The notes under the pieces are model-generated. The model ran no database searches. It worked only from the letters and a program-made list of their open reading frames with translations, and was not told where the DNA came from. Below, piece after piece: positions 1 to 8,853 of a stretch of DNA of 64,000 bases (its first letter is position 1; every line of letters begins with the position of its first letter). A program made the translations under genes and the position numbers. The DNA comes from an uncultured bacterium (GTDB taxonomy: Bacteria > Bacillota > Clostridia > Lachnospirales > Lachnospiraceae): the NCBI GenBank assembly GCA_947073545.1, contig CAMTMP010000001.1:1-64000 (forward strand), written 5' to 3'.

Positions 1-161
1 AATCATCCGCAATAAGAACGGATGGATTTATCATTCAGTCAGCATAACAGCTCTTGGGTTTTCAGACAGTCTCCCCCTAAGCTTTGGATACCATAGCCGA
101 ACAACCTCTCTGATATTTTTTTCTCATTGTACGCCGGCATTACTATGTATAATGTTTCCAT
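1..161 (-). pseudogene. broken family 2 glycosyltransferase, N-terminal part, cut by window edge
   Basis: Reading down from an ATG at 161 gives METLYIVMPAYNE, the opening strand of a GT2 nucleotide-sugar fold. The frame is lost at a run of seven A (coding strand, 116-122). The next part, NIREVVRLWYPKL, continues in another frame and ends at a stop at 31-33; the third, NPSVLIADD, matches the GT2 DD motif in the remaining frame. Two indels within 130 bases mean a pseudogene rather than one slippage. The fragment resembles polyprenyl-phosphate glycosyltransferases (GtrB/DPM type), which would fit the GtrII-like gene just upstream. The gene continues left of the window. Confidence 0.72.
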
Positions 162-204
162 CTCCTATCCCTCATTTAAGCATCCTGCATTTTCTTCATC
201 TCAT

Positions 205-1749
205 TCATTTTAATAAACAGTAAATAATATTTTCCGCCTGTGGATTCTGAACAAATGTATAAGAATTCAGACACTCTATTGAATTTTCTGAAAGCCATAC
301 AGTTCCCTGTTCAATATCCTCTTTGCTTGGTTTTTCATACTGGATACCGTTTGCTAGCATAAAATAATATACTCTATAATTAACACCCCAACTTGTATAT
401 GCATCCCAAGTCCATATGGAATCACCAATAAGTTCACCACATGCATGCGTTTCCCTTAAATTATTTCCCCATGATCCTATAAAAACTATTTTTTTCTCTT
501 TAATCGCTCCAAACTGTCGTTCTAATTCATTTTGAATCTCAAATGCCCTATCCCTATCCTGTTTATAGCGAACAGCATCTGTTTTGAATAACTTAACGGA
601 AACCAACATTTGACTAACAGAAATGATAACTATTATTAAGCATATGATTCCCTCACAAATTTTCTTTTTCTTCTTAACCAATTTTTGCAAAACATACATA
701 AATAGAAAGCATATGATTATTGGGGGAAGTACTTTCTGTCTTGCTGATATATTTCCTCCACTTATAAATATTTGCAAAAAATATGTACCATATAGTAGTA
801 CAAATAGCACAATTTTAATTATTGCAATTCTGTTTTTATGTATGGCATACTCATATAAGAAATACATAATAAGTATTATTAACAATATATAAAGAGGTAG
901 CATATGAAATAATCCTGTAACATGTATATCTGAAGCAATAACTCTCTTGATCTGATTAAAACAGGCTTCGGCTGGCATAACATTCCACGTAATTGTACTG
1001 CGTATGTACTCATTCGGATTTTCATACCCAACATAGTCCCACGCAGATTCATAAAAAAGTGCATAAAATATTTTTTGAAGTATAAAATAAGTCGGCAAAA
1101 CCAAAACGCCATATAAAATGTATTTTCCAAATTTACTCACAATACTTTTATAATCCTGTTCACAATCTAAATATAATATTAATGCCATAATAACAAGAGC
1201 CATCAGCAAATAATAATATGCCTGATAAAATCCCAGCGCAGCAGCCCCAAGCAGTATCGCCAAAATATAGTTCTTACGATTATTACGATGAAATAATATT
1301 GTTTGCGAAACAAAGTATACTGACTCCATTGCCGTAATAATTCCCAAGAAATAATTATACGCATCACCCGTAAAATAATTAATTTCAGCAAAAACAGGAT
1401 TTGAAAATAGGATTAAGATACAGAAACCATACAAATTTTTACCTATATATTTTTTTATAATTATTAGCATTATATAATTAAGTACTACCATTGTAACTAT
1501 ACCAACAGCAGTTGCAGTATAATAGTTTTTTGATAAAAAACCAAAAATACTTTTAACAATGTAACGAGAATATCTACCGCAACCCAGTAACCAGTTTTTC
1601 TCTATTTTCAAATCTGCAATAGCAATTTCCGTATCTACACCAATGGCTACATTAAATAAGCGATACAAATAAACGGGTAAAACTGCTATCATTGACCATA
1701 TTAATGCTACAACATCTATTTTTTTAATATATGATTTTATATTTTCCAT
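205..1749 (-). CDS. GtrII-like membrane glucosyltransferase
   Basis: This 514-residue protein is a multi-spanning membrane protein with a dozen or so hydrophobic helices. The N-terminal loop has GVDTE (about residues 37-41), then GRYSRYIV, and later NPVFAEINYFTGDAYNYF. This layout matches the Glucos_trans_II (GtrII) family, which moves glucose from a polyprenyl carrier onto a surface glycan outside the membrane. The C-terminal 110 residues are a soluble extracytoplasmic part. A GtrA-like flippase gene (3265-3771) and a GtrB-like GT2 (6341-7267) are nearby, and a broken GT2 follows directly. A second, diverged GtrII-like protein lies at 12388-13902. The sugar and acceptor cannot be read from the sequence. 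Confidence 0.75.
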   Translation of the reverse strand: MENIKSYIKKIDVVALIWSMIAVLPVYLYRLFNVAIGVDTEIAIADLKIEKNWLLGCGRYSRYIVKSIFGFLSKNYYTATAVGIVTMVVLNYIMLIIIKKYIGKNLYGFCILILFSNPVFAEINYFTGDAYNYFLGIITAMESVYFVSQTILFHRNNRKNYILAILLGAAALGFYQAYYYLLMALVIMALILYLDCEQDYKSIVSKFGKYILYGVLVLPTYFILQKIFYALFYESAWDYVGYENPNEYIRSTITWNVMPAEACFNQIKRVIASDIHVTGLFHMLPLYILLIILIMYFLYEYAIHKNRIAIIKIVLFVLLYGTYFLQIFISGGNISARQKVLPPIIICFLFMYVLQKLVKKKKKICEGIICLIIVIISVSQMLVSVKLFKTDAVRYKQDRDRAFEIQNELERQFGAIKEKKIVFIGSWGNNLRETHACGELIGDSIWTWDAYTSWGVNYRVYYFMLANGIQYEKPSKEDIEQGTVWLSENSIECLNSYTFVQNPQAENIIYCLLK

Positions 1750-2155
1750 TTTTACGTTCGTATGATATTTGCAGATGCGAAATACTTTGTTCCCTTTCGT
1801 TTTATTGCATATTGATGTTTAATGCAATTTCTGCATCCCAAAGCTCGCCTGCATAAAATTAAACGGATGCCTGCTCCTTCGCTTTCATCGTGTATTTCCC
1901 TGGCAATTAAAAAATGTGCATAATACAAGCTCTAGTGGCTTTCGGTTAGTTTATAACCACCCAATTACTATATCCTGATGCTTCTATCGCTGTTATTATT
2001 ATTTCGTCCACTCATTTTCTACACCTCATTTTTAAAAAGTGCTTGTTTCTTTTCCCTTTGTATGATATATGTAGTCTATAATTATTCTGAATTTTCAGTT
2101 CCTCTTACACTTCCGGACAGTCTTTCTGATGTCCTTCTCAGAGAAAGGCACTTCT
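1750..2155. other. intergenic stretch without recognisable gene
   Basis: About 400 AT-rich bases between the minus-strand GtrII-like gene and the plus-strand nuclease-like gene. Short open frames exist on both strands, but none has a convincing ribosome site or recognisable protein. It should hold promoters for both divergent genes; no clear consensus pair was found. Confidence 0.5.
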
Positions 2156-3076
2156 ATGAATCACATTGACCCCATCTCTTCATCCCTGTCCAATGGCCTG
2201 CAACACAAAAAACCGAAATCAGATCCCTCCCATCCTGTCTCCGCAACTAAAAGAAAAAAGTCTCGTGTCAACTGGCACCAGGCCGCTGCGTGCGCCATAG
2301 AGATTGAGTTGCGGGATTACACTGATTTTCTTCAGTTTTTCCGCGAATATATCTTGGGAAAAAACAGCTACCGTATTGACCTTTTGGTTATTAAAAAGTT
2401 GTCCGGACAGCCAATCCCCAAAAACATTGCCCGTATTTTTAAAACCTATAACCTGTTCGAGGTGAAAGGGCTATCTTCTTCTGTAACTGTCAGCTCCTAC
2501 TACAAAACAATCGGCTATGCCGGAATTCTGGCCAATCAGGCGGGATTCTGCACCGCTCTCGACATCAGTATCAGTTTTCTGACTTTTCATTGTCCCCGGA
2601 AACTGATGAAACATTTACGAAAAGAACGAAATTTAGTAGTTGAAAAACCTGTTGCCGGGATATATCATATTAATAAAGAAACATTTGATATCCAGATCAT
2701 TGTAATAAACGAACTGCCGTCGGAAGAGAATCTCTATCTGTGCTGTCTGGCTGAGCGGCTACAGGACATCCAGCTGATTAACCGTCTTGCAGAGGATTAC
2801 AGCCACCATTCCGAACAGCAGATCTATACGGATTATTTACAGCAACTGACAAATGCCAATACCAACCCAAGAGGAGAGACCCAGATGATCATATGCGAAG
2901 GACTGTTAAACTTGTTTGATACAAGCTCTGAGGAAATCATCGCCAAAACCAAGGCGGAATCCGATGCGTACTATCTGCCTAAAATTGATAAATTGACTGC
3001 TTCTGTTTCAGAATTAACCTCACAAAATAATCGTCTTAAAAATCTATTGCAACAGCACAATATCTCGCTGGATTAA
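2156..3076 (+). CDS. hypothetical protein, possibly PD-(D/E)XK-nuclease-like, coiled-coil C terminus
   Basis: A 306-residue cytoplasmic protein. The start at 2156 is chosen for AAAGG seven bases upstream; an upstream in-frame ATG (2129) lacks one. The segment at about residues 50-85 has ELRDY, then YRIDLLVIKK, which resembles the acidic-strand-lysine core of PD-(D/E)XK nucleases (Rpn-like families); that is inference. The middle (KTYNLFEVKG, SYYKTIGYAG) has the look of a family often repeated in Lachnospiraceae genomes. The last 40 residues form a short coiled coil. It is the only plus-strand gene within the minus-strand glycan locus and looks inserted. A decayed piece of a second copy lies just after it. 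Confidence 0.6.
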   Translation: MNHIDPISSSLSNGLQHKKPKSDPSHPVSATKRKKSRVNWHQAAACAIEIELRDYTDFLQFFREYILGKNSYRIDLLVIKKLSGQPIPKNIARIFKTYNLFEVKGLSSSVTVSSYYKTIGYAGILANQAGFCTALDISISFLTFHCPRKLMKHLRKERNLVVEKPVAGIYHINKETFDIQIIVINELPSEENLYLCCLAERLQDIQLINRLAEDYSHHSEQQIYTDYLQQLTNANTNPRGETQMIICEGLLNLFDTSSEEIIAKTKAESDAYYLPKIDKLTASVSELTSQNNRLKNLLQQHNISLD

Positions 3077-3138
3077 ATACAGTCACCGATAGTCAAAATG
3101 GAAGTCTGCAGCGCGCTGTAATCCTCCTGACCAGCCAG

Positions 3139-3210
3139 CTTGCAGAGGATTACAGCGGCCATTTCGACTAACATATCTATGCTGATTGTTTCCAGCAATT
3201 AAAAACTGCA
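3139..3210 (+). pseudogene. decayed fragment of a paralogue of the upstream gene
   Basis: These bases repeat a segment of the gene ending at 3076. CTTGCAGAGGATTACAGC is identical to bases encoding LAEDYS there. The following translation, GHFD-stop-HIYADCFQQLKTA, aligns with HHSEQQIYTDYLQQLTNAN without gaps. An in-frame stop and no start show that it is a remnant. It suggests a former tandem copy or a recombination scar. Confidence 0.72.
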
Positions 3211-3264
3211 ATTATCATCAGTTTAAGGCATTCTATTACCTTTGATTTAAATTTAAAAATTGTT

Positions 3265-3771
3265 TCATCTTTCAAACGCCCAAAACTTATTCATTACAAA
3301 GTTAACAGGTACATTAATAATGAGATTAATAACCGGCACAATGATCTTCGGTACACCTACTACCCGCACCCAGAAAACCGATAACAGGCTGTTTAAAAAT
3401 AAACCTGTAAACGAATAGGCTATAAACGACTTAGCCAGCGCTGTATACCATGGCACGATATCCCGTCCATCAGCAAACACATACTTACGATTCCAGTAAA
3501 ACGCCCAAAAAATACTCAGTACATACCCAATCCACTGGGCAATAAGATAATCCGCATTTCCTAAAATCCCCACTGCCTGAAACAACAGAAAAAGCACCAG
3601 ATAAACTCCATACGAAACAATTACATTACTAAAGCCCACCAATGTAAATTTCACAAACTGGATAAATTTTTCCCAAGTCTTTTCCTGCACCCCAATATGC
3701 AGTATTCTGCACACTATAAATTTCAGTGCCTTTTCCAAGACACTCCACAAAGCCTTTCCTATTCTCTCCAT
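3265..3771 (-). CDS. GtrA-like flippase, membrane protein
   Basis: 168 residues with four predicted membrane helices after an amphipathic N terminus. FVKFTLVGFSNVIVSYGVYLVL and the later YVLSIFWAFYWNRKYVF are typical of the GtrA family (PF04138), which is thought to move polyprenyl-phosphate sugars across the membrane. It is 13 bases downstream of the aminotransferase and the last gene of the long minus-strand run. With the GtrB-like GT2 at 6341 and the GtrII-like proteins it completes a glucosylation module like that used in O-antigen serotype conversion. Confidence 0.82.
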   Translation of the reverse strand: MERIGKALWSVLEKALKFIVCRILHIGVQEKTWEKFIQFVKFTLVGFSNVIVSYGVYLVLFLLFQAVGILGNADYLIAQWIGYVLSIFWAFYWNRKYVFADGRDIVPWYTALAKSFIAYSFTGLFLNSLLSVFWVRVVGVPKIIVPVINLIINVPVNFVMNKFWAFER

Positions 3772-3784
3772 AACCCATAGATTC

Positions 3785-4876
3785 CTAAAACCGATTCACT
3801 GCATCAATAACAGTTTCCTGTTCTTCCTCAGCCATCCCGTTATAAAGAGGCAACGAAAGAACCGTTTTTGCATATTTTTCTGTTATGGGAAGACTTCCCT
3901 CCTTTATGCCAAGGTATTGATATGCCTCTGACAAATGCGGTGGAATCGGATAATGGATAATCGTCCCGATTCCTTTTCCATCCAAATACTTAATCAGCTC
4001 ATTCCGCACCTCTGTACGTATAACAAACTGGTGCCAGATATGAGTTGCCCCTTCTCTTATCTTCGGAAGCATGATTTTATCATTATGTAAATTCTCCAAG
4101 TACCTTTCGCAGAGCACTCGCTTTTCCCGCACCAGCTTTTCCAAATGACACAGCCGTACCCGCAGGAAACCGGCCTGGATCTCGTCCAACCTGGAATTTG
4201 TCCCAACCACCTTGTTGTAATAGCGTTTTTCGCTGCCATAATTTCTGAATATACGCACATCCTCCGCAATTCGATCACTGTTTGTCACAATTGCCCCCGC
4301 ATCCCCAAAAGCACCAAGATTTTTGGACGGGTAAAAGGAAAAACATCCAATGTCCCCAAACGTACCTGTCATCCTGCCGCCAAACTCTGCTCCATGAGAC
4401 TGTGCGCAATCCTCCACCAGACGTAAATTATATTTCTTACACAGATCCGCAACAGGCTTCATATTGGAGGCCTGCCCATATAAATGAACTACCAGAACAG
4501 CTTTTGTTTTCCCTGTGATCTTTTCTTCAATCTTAGAAGCATCAATATTAAAGTATTCATCCGGCTCTACAAATACCGGCGTTGCCCCATTGATCGTAAT
4601 CCCCATCACACTGGCAATATAGGTATTCCCTTGCACAATGACCTCATCCCCTGTTCCGATTCCCAGAATGCGAAAAGCAATCCACAGCGCATCCAGTCCG
4701 CTGGCCACACCCACACAATGCTTCACCCCTAGATAGGTCGCGAACTCATTCTCAAAGCTTTCTACTTCTTTTCCAAGCACATACCAGCCCGAGCGAAGTA
4801 CCTCGAGCGCCTTAGCTTCAAATTCTTCTTGGTACTGGTAGAATCCCCTGTCAAGCCTGTTCGGCATTATTTTCAT
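3785..4876 (-). CDS. DegT/DnrJ/EryC1/StrS sugar aminotransferase, FdtB/QdtB-like
   Basis: A 363-residue PLP enzyme expected to aminate a dTDP-3-keto-6-deoxyhexose at C3. The start at 4876 follows AAAGGAG by nine bases and overlaps the previous gene by 26 bases; a longer frame (to 4978) would run deep into that gene. Family motifs are GVASGLDALWIAFRILGIG, QGNTYIASVMG, VEDCAQSHGAEF and the PLP-lysine motif CFSFYPSKNLGAFGDAGAI. GSEKRYYNKVVGTNSRLDEIQAGFLRVRL is typical for this class. The FdtA-like isomerase at 7268 supplies the likely substrate. No rmlA or rmlB is in the window, so dTDP-4-keto-6-deoxyglucose must come from elsewhere. Confidence 0.85.
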   Translation of the reverse strand: MKIMPNRLDRGFYQYQEEFEAKALEVLRSGWYVLGKEVESFENEFATYLGVKHCVGVASGLDALWIAFRILGIGTGDEVIVQGNTYIASVMGITINGATPVFVEPDEYFNIDASKIEEKITGKTKAVLVVHLYGQASNMKPVADLCKKYNLRLVEDCAQSHGAEFGGRMTGTFGDIGCFSFYPSKNLGAFGDAGAIVTNSDRIAEDVRIFRNYGSEKRYYNKVVGTNSRLDEIQAGFLRVRLCHLEKLVREKRVLCERYLENLHNDKIMLPKIREGATHIWHQFVIRTEVRNELIKYLDGKGIGTIIHYPIPPHLSEAYQYLGIKEGSLPITEKYAKTVLSLPLYNGMAEEEQETVIDAVNRF

Positions 4877-5720
4877 ATCTCTGTTGCTCCTTTTCCCATT
4901 TCTCATAACCAATATCCTGCCACGGCATACCTCTGTCAAAAGTATATTGCCACGGATAAACCTTTTCCCCCGTAACATTGTCTGTTATTCGTTCTGTATG
5001 GCAAACCGCCTTTGCCGGATTTCCTACTGCAACCATACCTTGCTCTATATTTTTTGTTACAATTGCACCTGCACCAACTAATGCACCCGCACCAACTGTT
5101 AATCCAGGCAGAATAATAGAGCCTGTAGACACAACCGCAAATTCTTCAATGGTTACCCCCAGCAGCGATTCAGAAGGGGGATTAGGATCATTTGTTAACA
5201 CAACATAAGGAAAAATCCACGCATACTTTTGAATCACACTTTTCTGTCCGATATGTACATTACTATGCAAATTCACATAATCCTGAATCTCACAATACCC
5301 CTGAATATCAGATAATGTCCCTATCCTTACGTGATTTCCAATACTGCTTTTTTCCCTGATCGTAACCCTGTGTCCTGTCTGGAAGTAATCCCCCAGCTCA
5401 TTCTCCCCGTATATGATAGTTTCACTGCGTATCTGTGCATTTTTACCAATCACCAATGGATGAAAACCATATTCCTTTTTCTGAAAAAACTCTACAAGAT
5501 ATTCCCCCAAAATACACCTAGCGCCAATCTTTCCTCCTTCCTTTATGCTGACATAATCCCTTACAATAACTCCATAATCAAGATAGGTCCCTTCTTCTAT
5601 AACCACATTGTTTCCTATTATACAGCCTGGATTAATTGTACATCCATCACCAATTACTACATTACTTCCAATTATTACATCATCAGCAATATGTGCACCC
5701 GCCGCTATTTTGTTAGCCAT
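4851..5720 (-). CDS. left-handed beta-helix (hexapeptide) acyltransferase, possible sugar N-acetyltransferase
   Basis: 289 residues dominated by hexapeptide repeats from about residue 5 to 215 (IGSNVVIGDGCTINPG, IGNNVVIEEG, VGAGALVGAGAIV), with NPPSESLLGVTIEEFAVVSTGSIILPG near the usual active-site turn. Such trimeric enzymes acylate sugars from acyl-CoA. Between an FdtA-like and an FdtB-like gene it is a candidate for N-acetylating the 3-amino group, as FdtC does, though it is longer than FdtC. Its ATG directly follows the TAG of the GNAT gene, with GGAGG just inside that gene. The last 60 residues are not a hexapeptide and have no recognised match. Confidence 0.8.
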   Translation of the reverse strand: MANKIAAGAHIADDVIIGSNVVIGDGCTINPGCIIGNNVVIEEGTYLDYGVIVRDYVSIKEGGKIGARCILGEYLVEFFQKKEYGFHPLVIGKNAQIRSETIIYGENELGDYFQTGHRVTIREKSSIGNHVRIGTLSDIQGYCEIQDYVNLHSNVHIGQKSVIQKYAWIFPYVVLTNDPNPPSESLLGVTIEEFAVVSTGSIILPGLTVGAGALVGAGAIVTKNIEQGMVAVGNPAKAVCHTERITDNVTGEKVYPWQYTFDRGMPWQDIGYEKWEKEQQRYENNAEQA

Positions 5721-6338
5721 CTATGCCACCTCCTTCTCAAATCCCATCGCTGGCATAGTGAATAATACTCTGTGCTTTATACCATAGGGGTTAGCCCCCC
5801 CCCCGTTCATTTTCTGTCGTTTCATCGCATACTCCTCCCTGAGCATACTGTACCATTTCAATGTTTTATACTCTCCTCTTAAGAATAAATGCTTCCTGAA
5901 TGCCCCTTCATAGACAAATCCCATTCTTTCATACAAACGTACCGCTCTTTCATTATCAGACAGAACATTTAGATAAATCCTCTCCAATTTATAAGATTCA
6001 AATGCCACCTTTAAAATTTCTTCTGTTGCGGCAGATGCAACTCCTTTTCCTTGCGCCTTTTTCCGTAAGCTGATCGCATACTCTGCCTTTTTATCAGACA
6101 GTTCAACATTCTTTAAACTGATCGTTCCCAGATATTCATCCTCCTTATCCACAATTGCATAGTGTAGGTCTTTCCCATCAGCCAGTCTGATATCCGCATT
6201 CTTTATAAAATTCAGAACGGACTTCATATCCGCCTGTTCTGCATGAAACCGAAACGCTTTCTGAATTTCGGAATCTCCCATCCATTCCAGCATTCCCTCC
6301 GCATCTTTTTCCTCTAATCTTCTTAGCCTCATTTTCAT
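5721..6338 (-). CDS. GNAT acetyltransferase with poly-G tract near C terminus
   Basis: The first 175 residues are a RimJ/PseH-like GNAT domain (LRRLEEKDAEGMLEWM; acetyl-CoA loop KKAQGKGVASAATEEIL; NERAVRLYERMGFVYEGAFRKHLF). It could acetylate a nucleotide-activated amino sugar or a protein. Ten G at 5795-5804 follow codons for MN. As sequenced, the frame passes through GGGANPYG and 20 more residues to a TAG that abuts the ATG of the next gene. Nine G would end the protein as GGGLTPMV, eleven as GGGG. The catalytic domain survives in every state, so the tract would alter the tail and any translational coupling, not abolish the enzyme. Confidence 0.82.
   Translation of the reverse strand: MKMRLRRLEEKDAEGMLEWMGDSEIQKAFRFHAEQADMKSVLNFIKNADIRLADGKDLHYAIVDKEDEYLGTISLKNVELSDKKAEYAISLRKKAQGKGVASAATEEILKVAFESYKLERIYLNVLSDNERAVRLYERMGFVYEGAFRKHLFLRGEYKTLKWYSMLREEYAMKRQKMNGGGANPYGIKHRVLFTMPAMGFEKEVA
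5795..5804 (-). repeat. poly-G tract (10 nt) in GNAT gene
   Basis: Ten consecutive C on the plus strand, ten G in the coding strand, between GTTCAT-side codons and TTAG. It is one of four runs of nine or more within 9 kb of the glycan locus. It is a candidate slipped-strand phase-variation site. Confidence 0.85.
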
Positions 6339-6340
6339 CC

Positions 6341-7267
6341 TTATCCCTTCTCATGTTCGTCCTCAATAATATAGGGCGGCCGATTTCTGGACGCATCAAA
6401 TGCCCGCCATAAATATCCCCCCAAGATACCGAGGGTCAGCATGATAATGCCAAAGCTGAACAAGTTGAAAATAAATAAAGTTGTCCATCCACTTACATCA
6501 ATCAATCCCAGCAGTTTAAAAACAAGAACAATAACCGCCCATACCGCTGCGCCTAGGCAGGATAAAGTTCCCATAGCTGAAACAACCGTAATTGGCAGTG
6601 TCGAAAAACTGAACAGCGTATCGGTTACAAGCCGTATCTTCTTTTTTATCGTCCATCTGCTCGTACCGATTTCCCTCTGCAACCGCGTATAATATATCCT
6701 TTCTGTCCTGAAACCACTCCACAATATCTGTCCGGTCAATGCGCTATTCCTTTCATCTAACTGCATCAAGACATTAATCACCTTACGATCCAGTAAATAT
6801 ACATCGAAACCACCACGTGGCATGTCCGGCAGCGCCGCCTTACGAACCAGCCAGTAATATAAATTAGCAAAAAAAGTCTGTCCTCTCCCCTCCTGTCGGT
6901 CTTTCCTAACTGCCAGAACCACATTGTTTCCTCTCTTCCAGCTCTCTGTCATTTCTAAAATCATTTCTGTTGGTTCCTGCAGGTCAGCCGCTTTCACTAC
7001 CGCACAATCCCCCGTACACTTCGACAATCCGCAAAGAATGGCCGCATGTGACCCAAAATTCCTTGACAGGCTGAATATCTTAATCCTTTTATCCTTTTCC
7101 GCCAGTTCCTCCATGACGGCATAACTTTCATCCTTTGATCCATCATTCACCATGACAATTTCCCATTCATATTCGTCATGTCCCAGAATTTTTTTTGCCA
7201 TATCGGCATATAACGGTCGTAAATTATCCTGATTATAATACACAGGAATCACCACTGATACTTTCAT
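6341..7267 (-). CDS. GT2 polyprenyl-phosphate glycosyltransferase, GtrB/ArnC-like
   Basis: 308 residues: an N-terminal GT-A domain (VSVVIPVYYNQDNL, VNDGSKDES, LSRNFGSHAAILCGL, KAADLQEPTEMI) followed by two membrane helices at about 230-255 and 265-290. This is the plan of enzymes that load a sugar onto undecaprenyl phosphate. It abuts the FdtA-like gene (TAAATG) and is two bases from the GNAT gene. Its product is the natural substrate for the GtrA-like flippase and one of the GtrII-like transferases. Whether it uses glucose or the 3-amino sugar made by its neighbours is open. Confidence 0.85.
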   Translation of the reverse strand: MKVSVVIPVYYNQDNLRPLYADMAKKILGHDEYEWEIVMVNDGSKDESYAVMEELAEKDKRIKIFSLSRNFGSHAAILCGLSKCTGDCAVVKAADLQEPTEMILEMTESWKRGNNVVLAVRKDRQEGRGQTFFANLYYWLVRKAALPDMPRGGFDVYLLDRKVINVLMQLDERNSALTGQILWSGFRTERIYYTRLQREIGTSRWTIKKKIRLVTDTLFSFSTLPITVVSAMGTLSCLGAAVWAVIVLVFKLLGLIDVSGWTTLFIFNLFSFGIIMLTLGILGGYLWRAFDASRNRPPYIIEDEHEKG

Positions 7268-7687
7268 TTATTTATCCTCTTCTTCAACCAGTTTAAGGTA
7301 TTCGTCATATTCTCTAATATATTCGGCCGAATCATAGTGTTCACTGGCCAGGCAGAGCAGTACGGAGTCCTGACTAAAATCATACATATCCTTCCACACC
7401 ATCTTAGGAAGATATATCCCTGTATGAGGCCGATTTAACAGAAAAATTGCCTCATTTCCCTTGCCATCCTGTACTTTTACCTTGCATTGCCCCGATACAT
7501 TGATCAAAACAAACTCTGTCTTCCGATTAGCATGCTGTCCCCTGACCACATCTTCATCAGAGCCATATATATAAAAAATTCTTTTGATATCAAACGGTAT
7601 ATCCTGCTTACCTTCCACTACTACCAAATGCCCTCTTGTATCTCCGTTCTGAGGAAATTCAAGCATTTGTGGCCCCAGATATTTCAT
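7268..7687 (-). CDS. dTDP-4-keto-6-deoxyglucose 3,4-ketoisomerase, FdtA/QdtA/TylM3-like cupin
   Basis: 139 residues, the full length for the WxcM-like cupin family. GDTRGHLVVVEGKQDIPFDIKRIFYIYG, RGQHANRKTEFVLINVSGQCKV and NRPHTGIYLPKMVWKDMYDFS are characteristic; RGQHA carries the catalytic histidine. The enzyme turns dTDP-4-keto-6-deoxy-D-glucose into the 3-keto sugar, which the aminotransferase at 3785 would aminate. The exact stereochemistry (Fuc3N or Qui3N series) cannot be read from sequence alone. Confidence 0.87.
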   Translation of the reverse strand: MKYLGPQMLEFPQNGDTRGHLVVVEGKQDIPFDIKRIFYIYGSDEDVVRGQHANRKTEFVLINVSGQCKVKVQDGKGNEAIFLLNRPHTGIYLPKMVWKDMYDFSQDSVLLCLASEHYDSAEYIREYDEYLKLVEEEDK

Positions 7688-7701
7688 AGCATTGTCCTCC
7701 T

Positions 7702-8768
7702 TTACAAGACATGTCTTTCTTTCTCCATCCGTATATACATGTCATAGAATTTGAAAATCCCAAATATCAATTGTTTTTTGATTACCGGCAATACAACGAT
7801 TATCCAGAATACCAATAGCCGTATCCCTATACTGCTCTTTACGAGGTTCGGAAATCTATCTGCAATAAAAGATTTTATAAGTAAATGATAGAGCCATATA
7901 TATAACGTATTCCTCCCCAAAACACAAAACAAACTGACAAACTTATGTATAATTTCACTTTTACATTCAGACAAAAGCGAAAAACTACTATAGCAAAGAA
8001 ATAGTATGAAAATGGAATAAATCATAAAGTTTATACTGGGTGGGTTAAATCCGTCACCCCAATATGGCTTCATCCATACGTCAAATGGAAGCCGCCTTTC
8101 TGCCATCAACATAAGCCATATTACTGATAAACTGGCGCTTAAAACTGCTATAGCTATCCGCATGTTCATATTCTGTATAAATATCCCGTTGCTTGCCAGT
8201 ACCATGCCCAAATAATATAAGATTACATAAGTGCCCCCCCCCCCAGAAATTTTCCGCCACCATGCACTGGAAGAACATACGTAAAATTAATACTTATGTA
8301 TGCAAACCATCCCAAAGTCACTAATGTCCCAATTTGCATAAACCATTTATTTTTCTTTCTATTTATAAACGCGCACCATTTTATCAGTATGGGCGCCACC
8401 ATAAGAAGCTGTATAAAAAAGACCAGGTAATAATATGGGCCCTGAATATTAAAACCAACTAAATAACTCAAATATGTTATCAGGTCAAATCTGCGCTGCG
8501 TTATGCACATTACAACTAGTGTCGCAACAGCATACACCGACAAGGTTTTTATAATCTTTTTCAATTGATTATTGAAAGAAACATCTTTTCCCCTCTCAAA
8601 TGAAATCCACGTCGATATTCCTGCCAGTAATACAAACAGGCTCACAGAATAATAACTTGCACAGGCTACGAGAGGCTTTGTGTACAGAAACCCATTGCAA
8701 TGATCAGTTACCACCGCCATCATAGCAACCAACTTTGCACAATCAATCCATTCAATCCTCTTCTGCAT
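7702..8768 (-). CDS. acyltransferase family 3 membrane protein, split at poly-G tract (phase OFF)
   Basis: The first part (8768 down to 8223) starts MQKRIEWIDCAKLVAMMAVV with DHCNGFLY, the Acyltransf_3 N terminus with its catalytic histidine. It stops as GGGALM shortly after an 11-G run (8234-8244). The rest continues in another frame: TYVILYYLGMVLASNG, then helices to 7702. Twelve G (or nine) give one 355-residue protein, the normal family length with about ten membrane helices; ten G gives a different truncation. So it is OFF as sequenced. The protein would O-acylate a surface glycan. It sits between the GDPD lipoprotein and the FdtA-like gene in the same operon. Confidence 0.85.
8234..8244 (-). 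repeat. poly-G tract (11 nt) splitting acyltransferase gene
   Basis: Eleven C on the plus strand (coding-strand G). The count decides the frame: 11 gives a truncated protein, 12 or 9 the full protein. This is the longest of the four tracts. Confidence 0.88.
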
Positions 8769-8853
8769 CTGCTTACTTTCTCCTTACGGTTATCATATTA
8801 TCTAAGAAATATCTGTCGTTTCACATTGCATATTAAAAATCGATACTGTACAC

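Noticed and set aside
1978..2169. 63-residue plus-strand frame
   Set aside because: It runs into the start of the nuclease-like gene in another frame and lacks a ribosome site.
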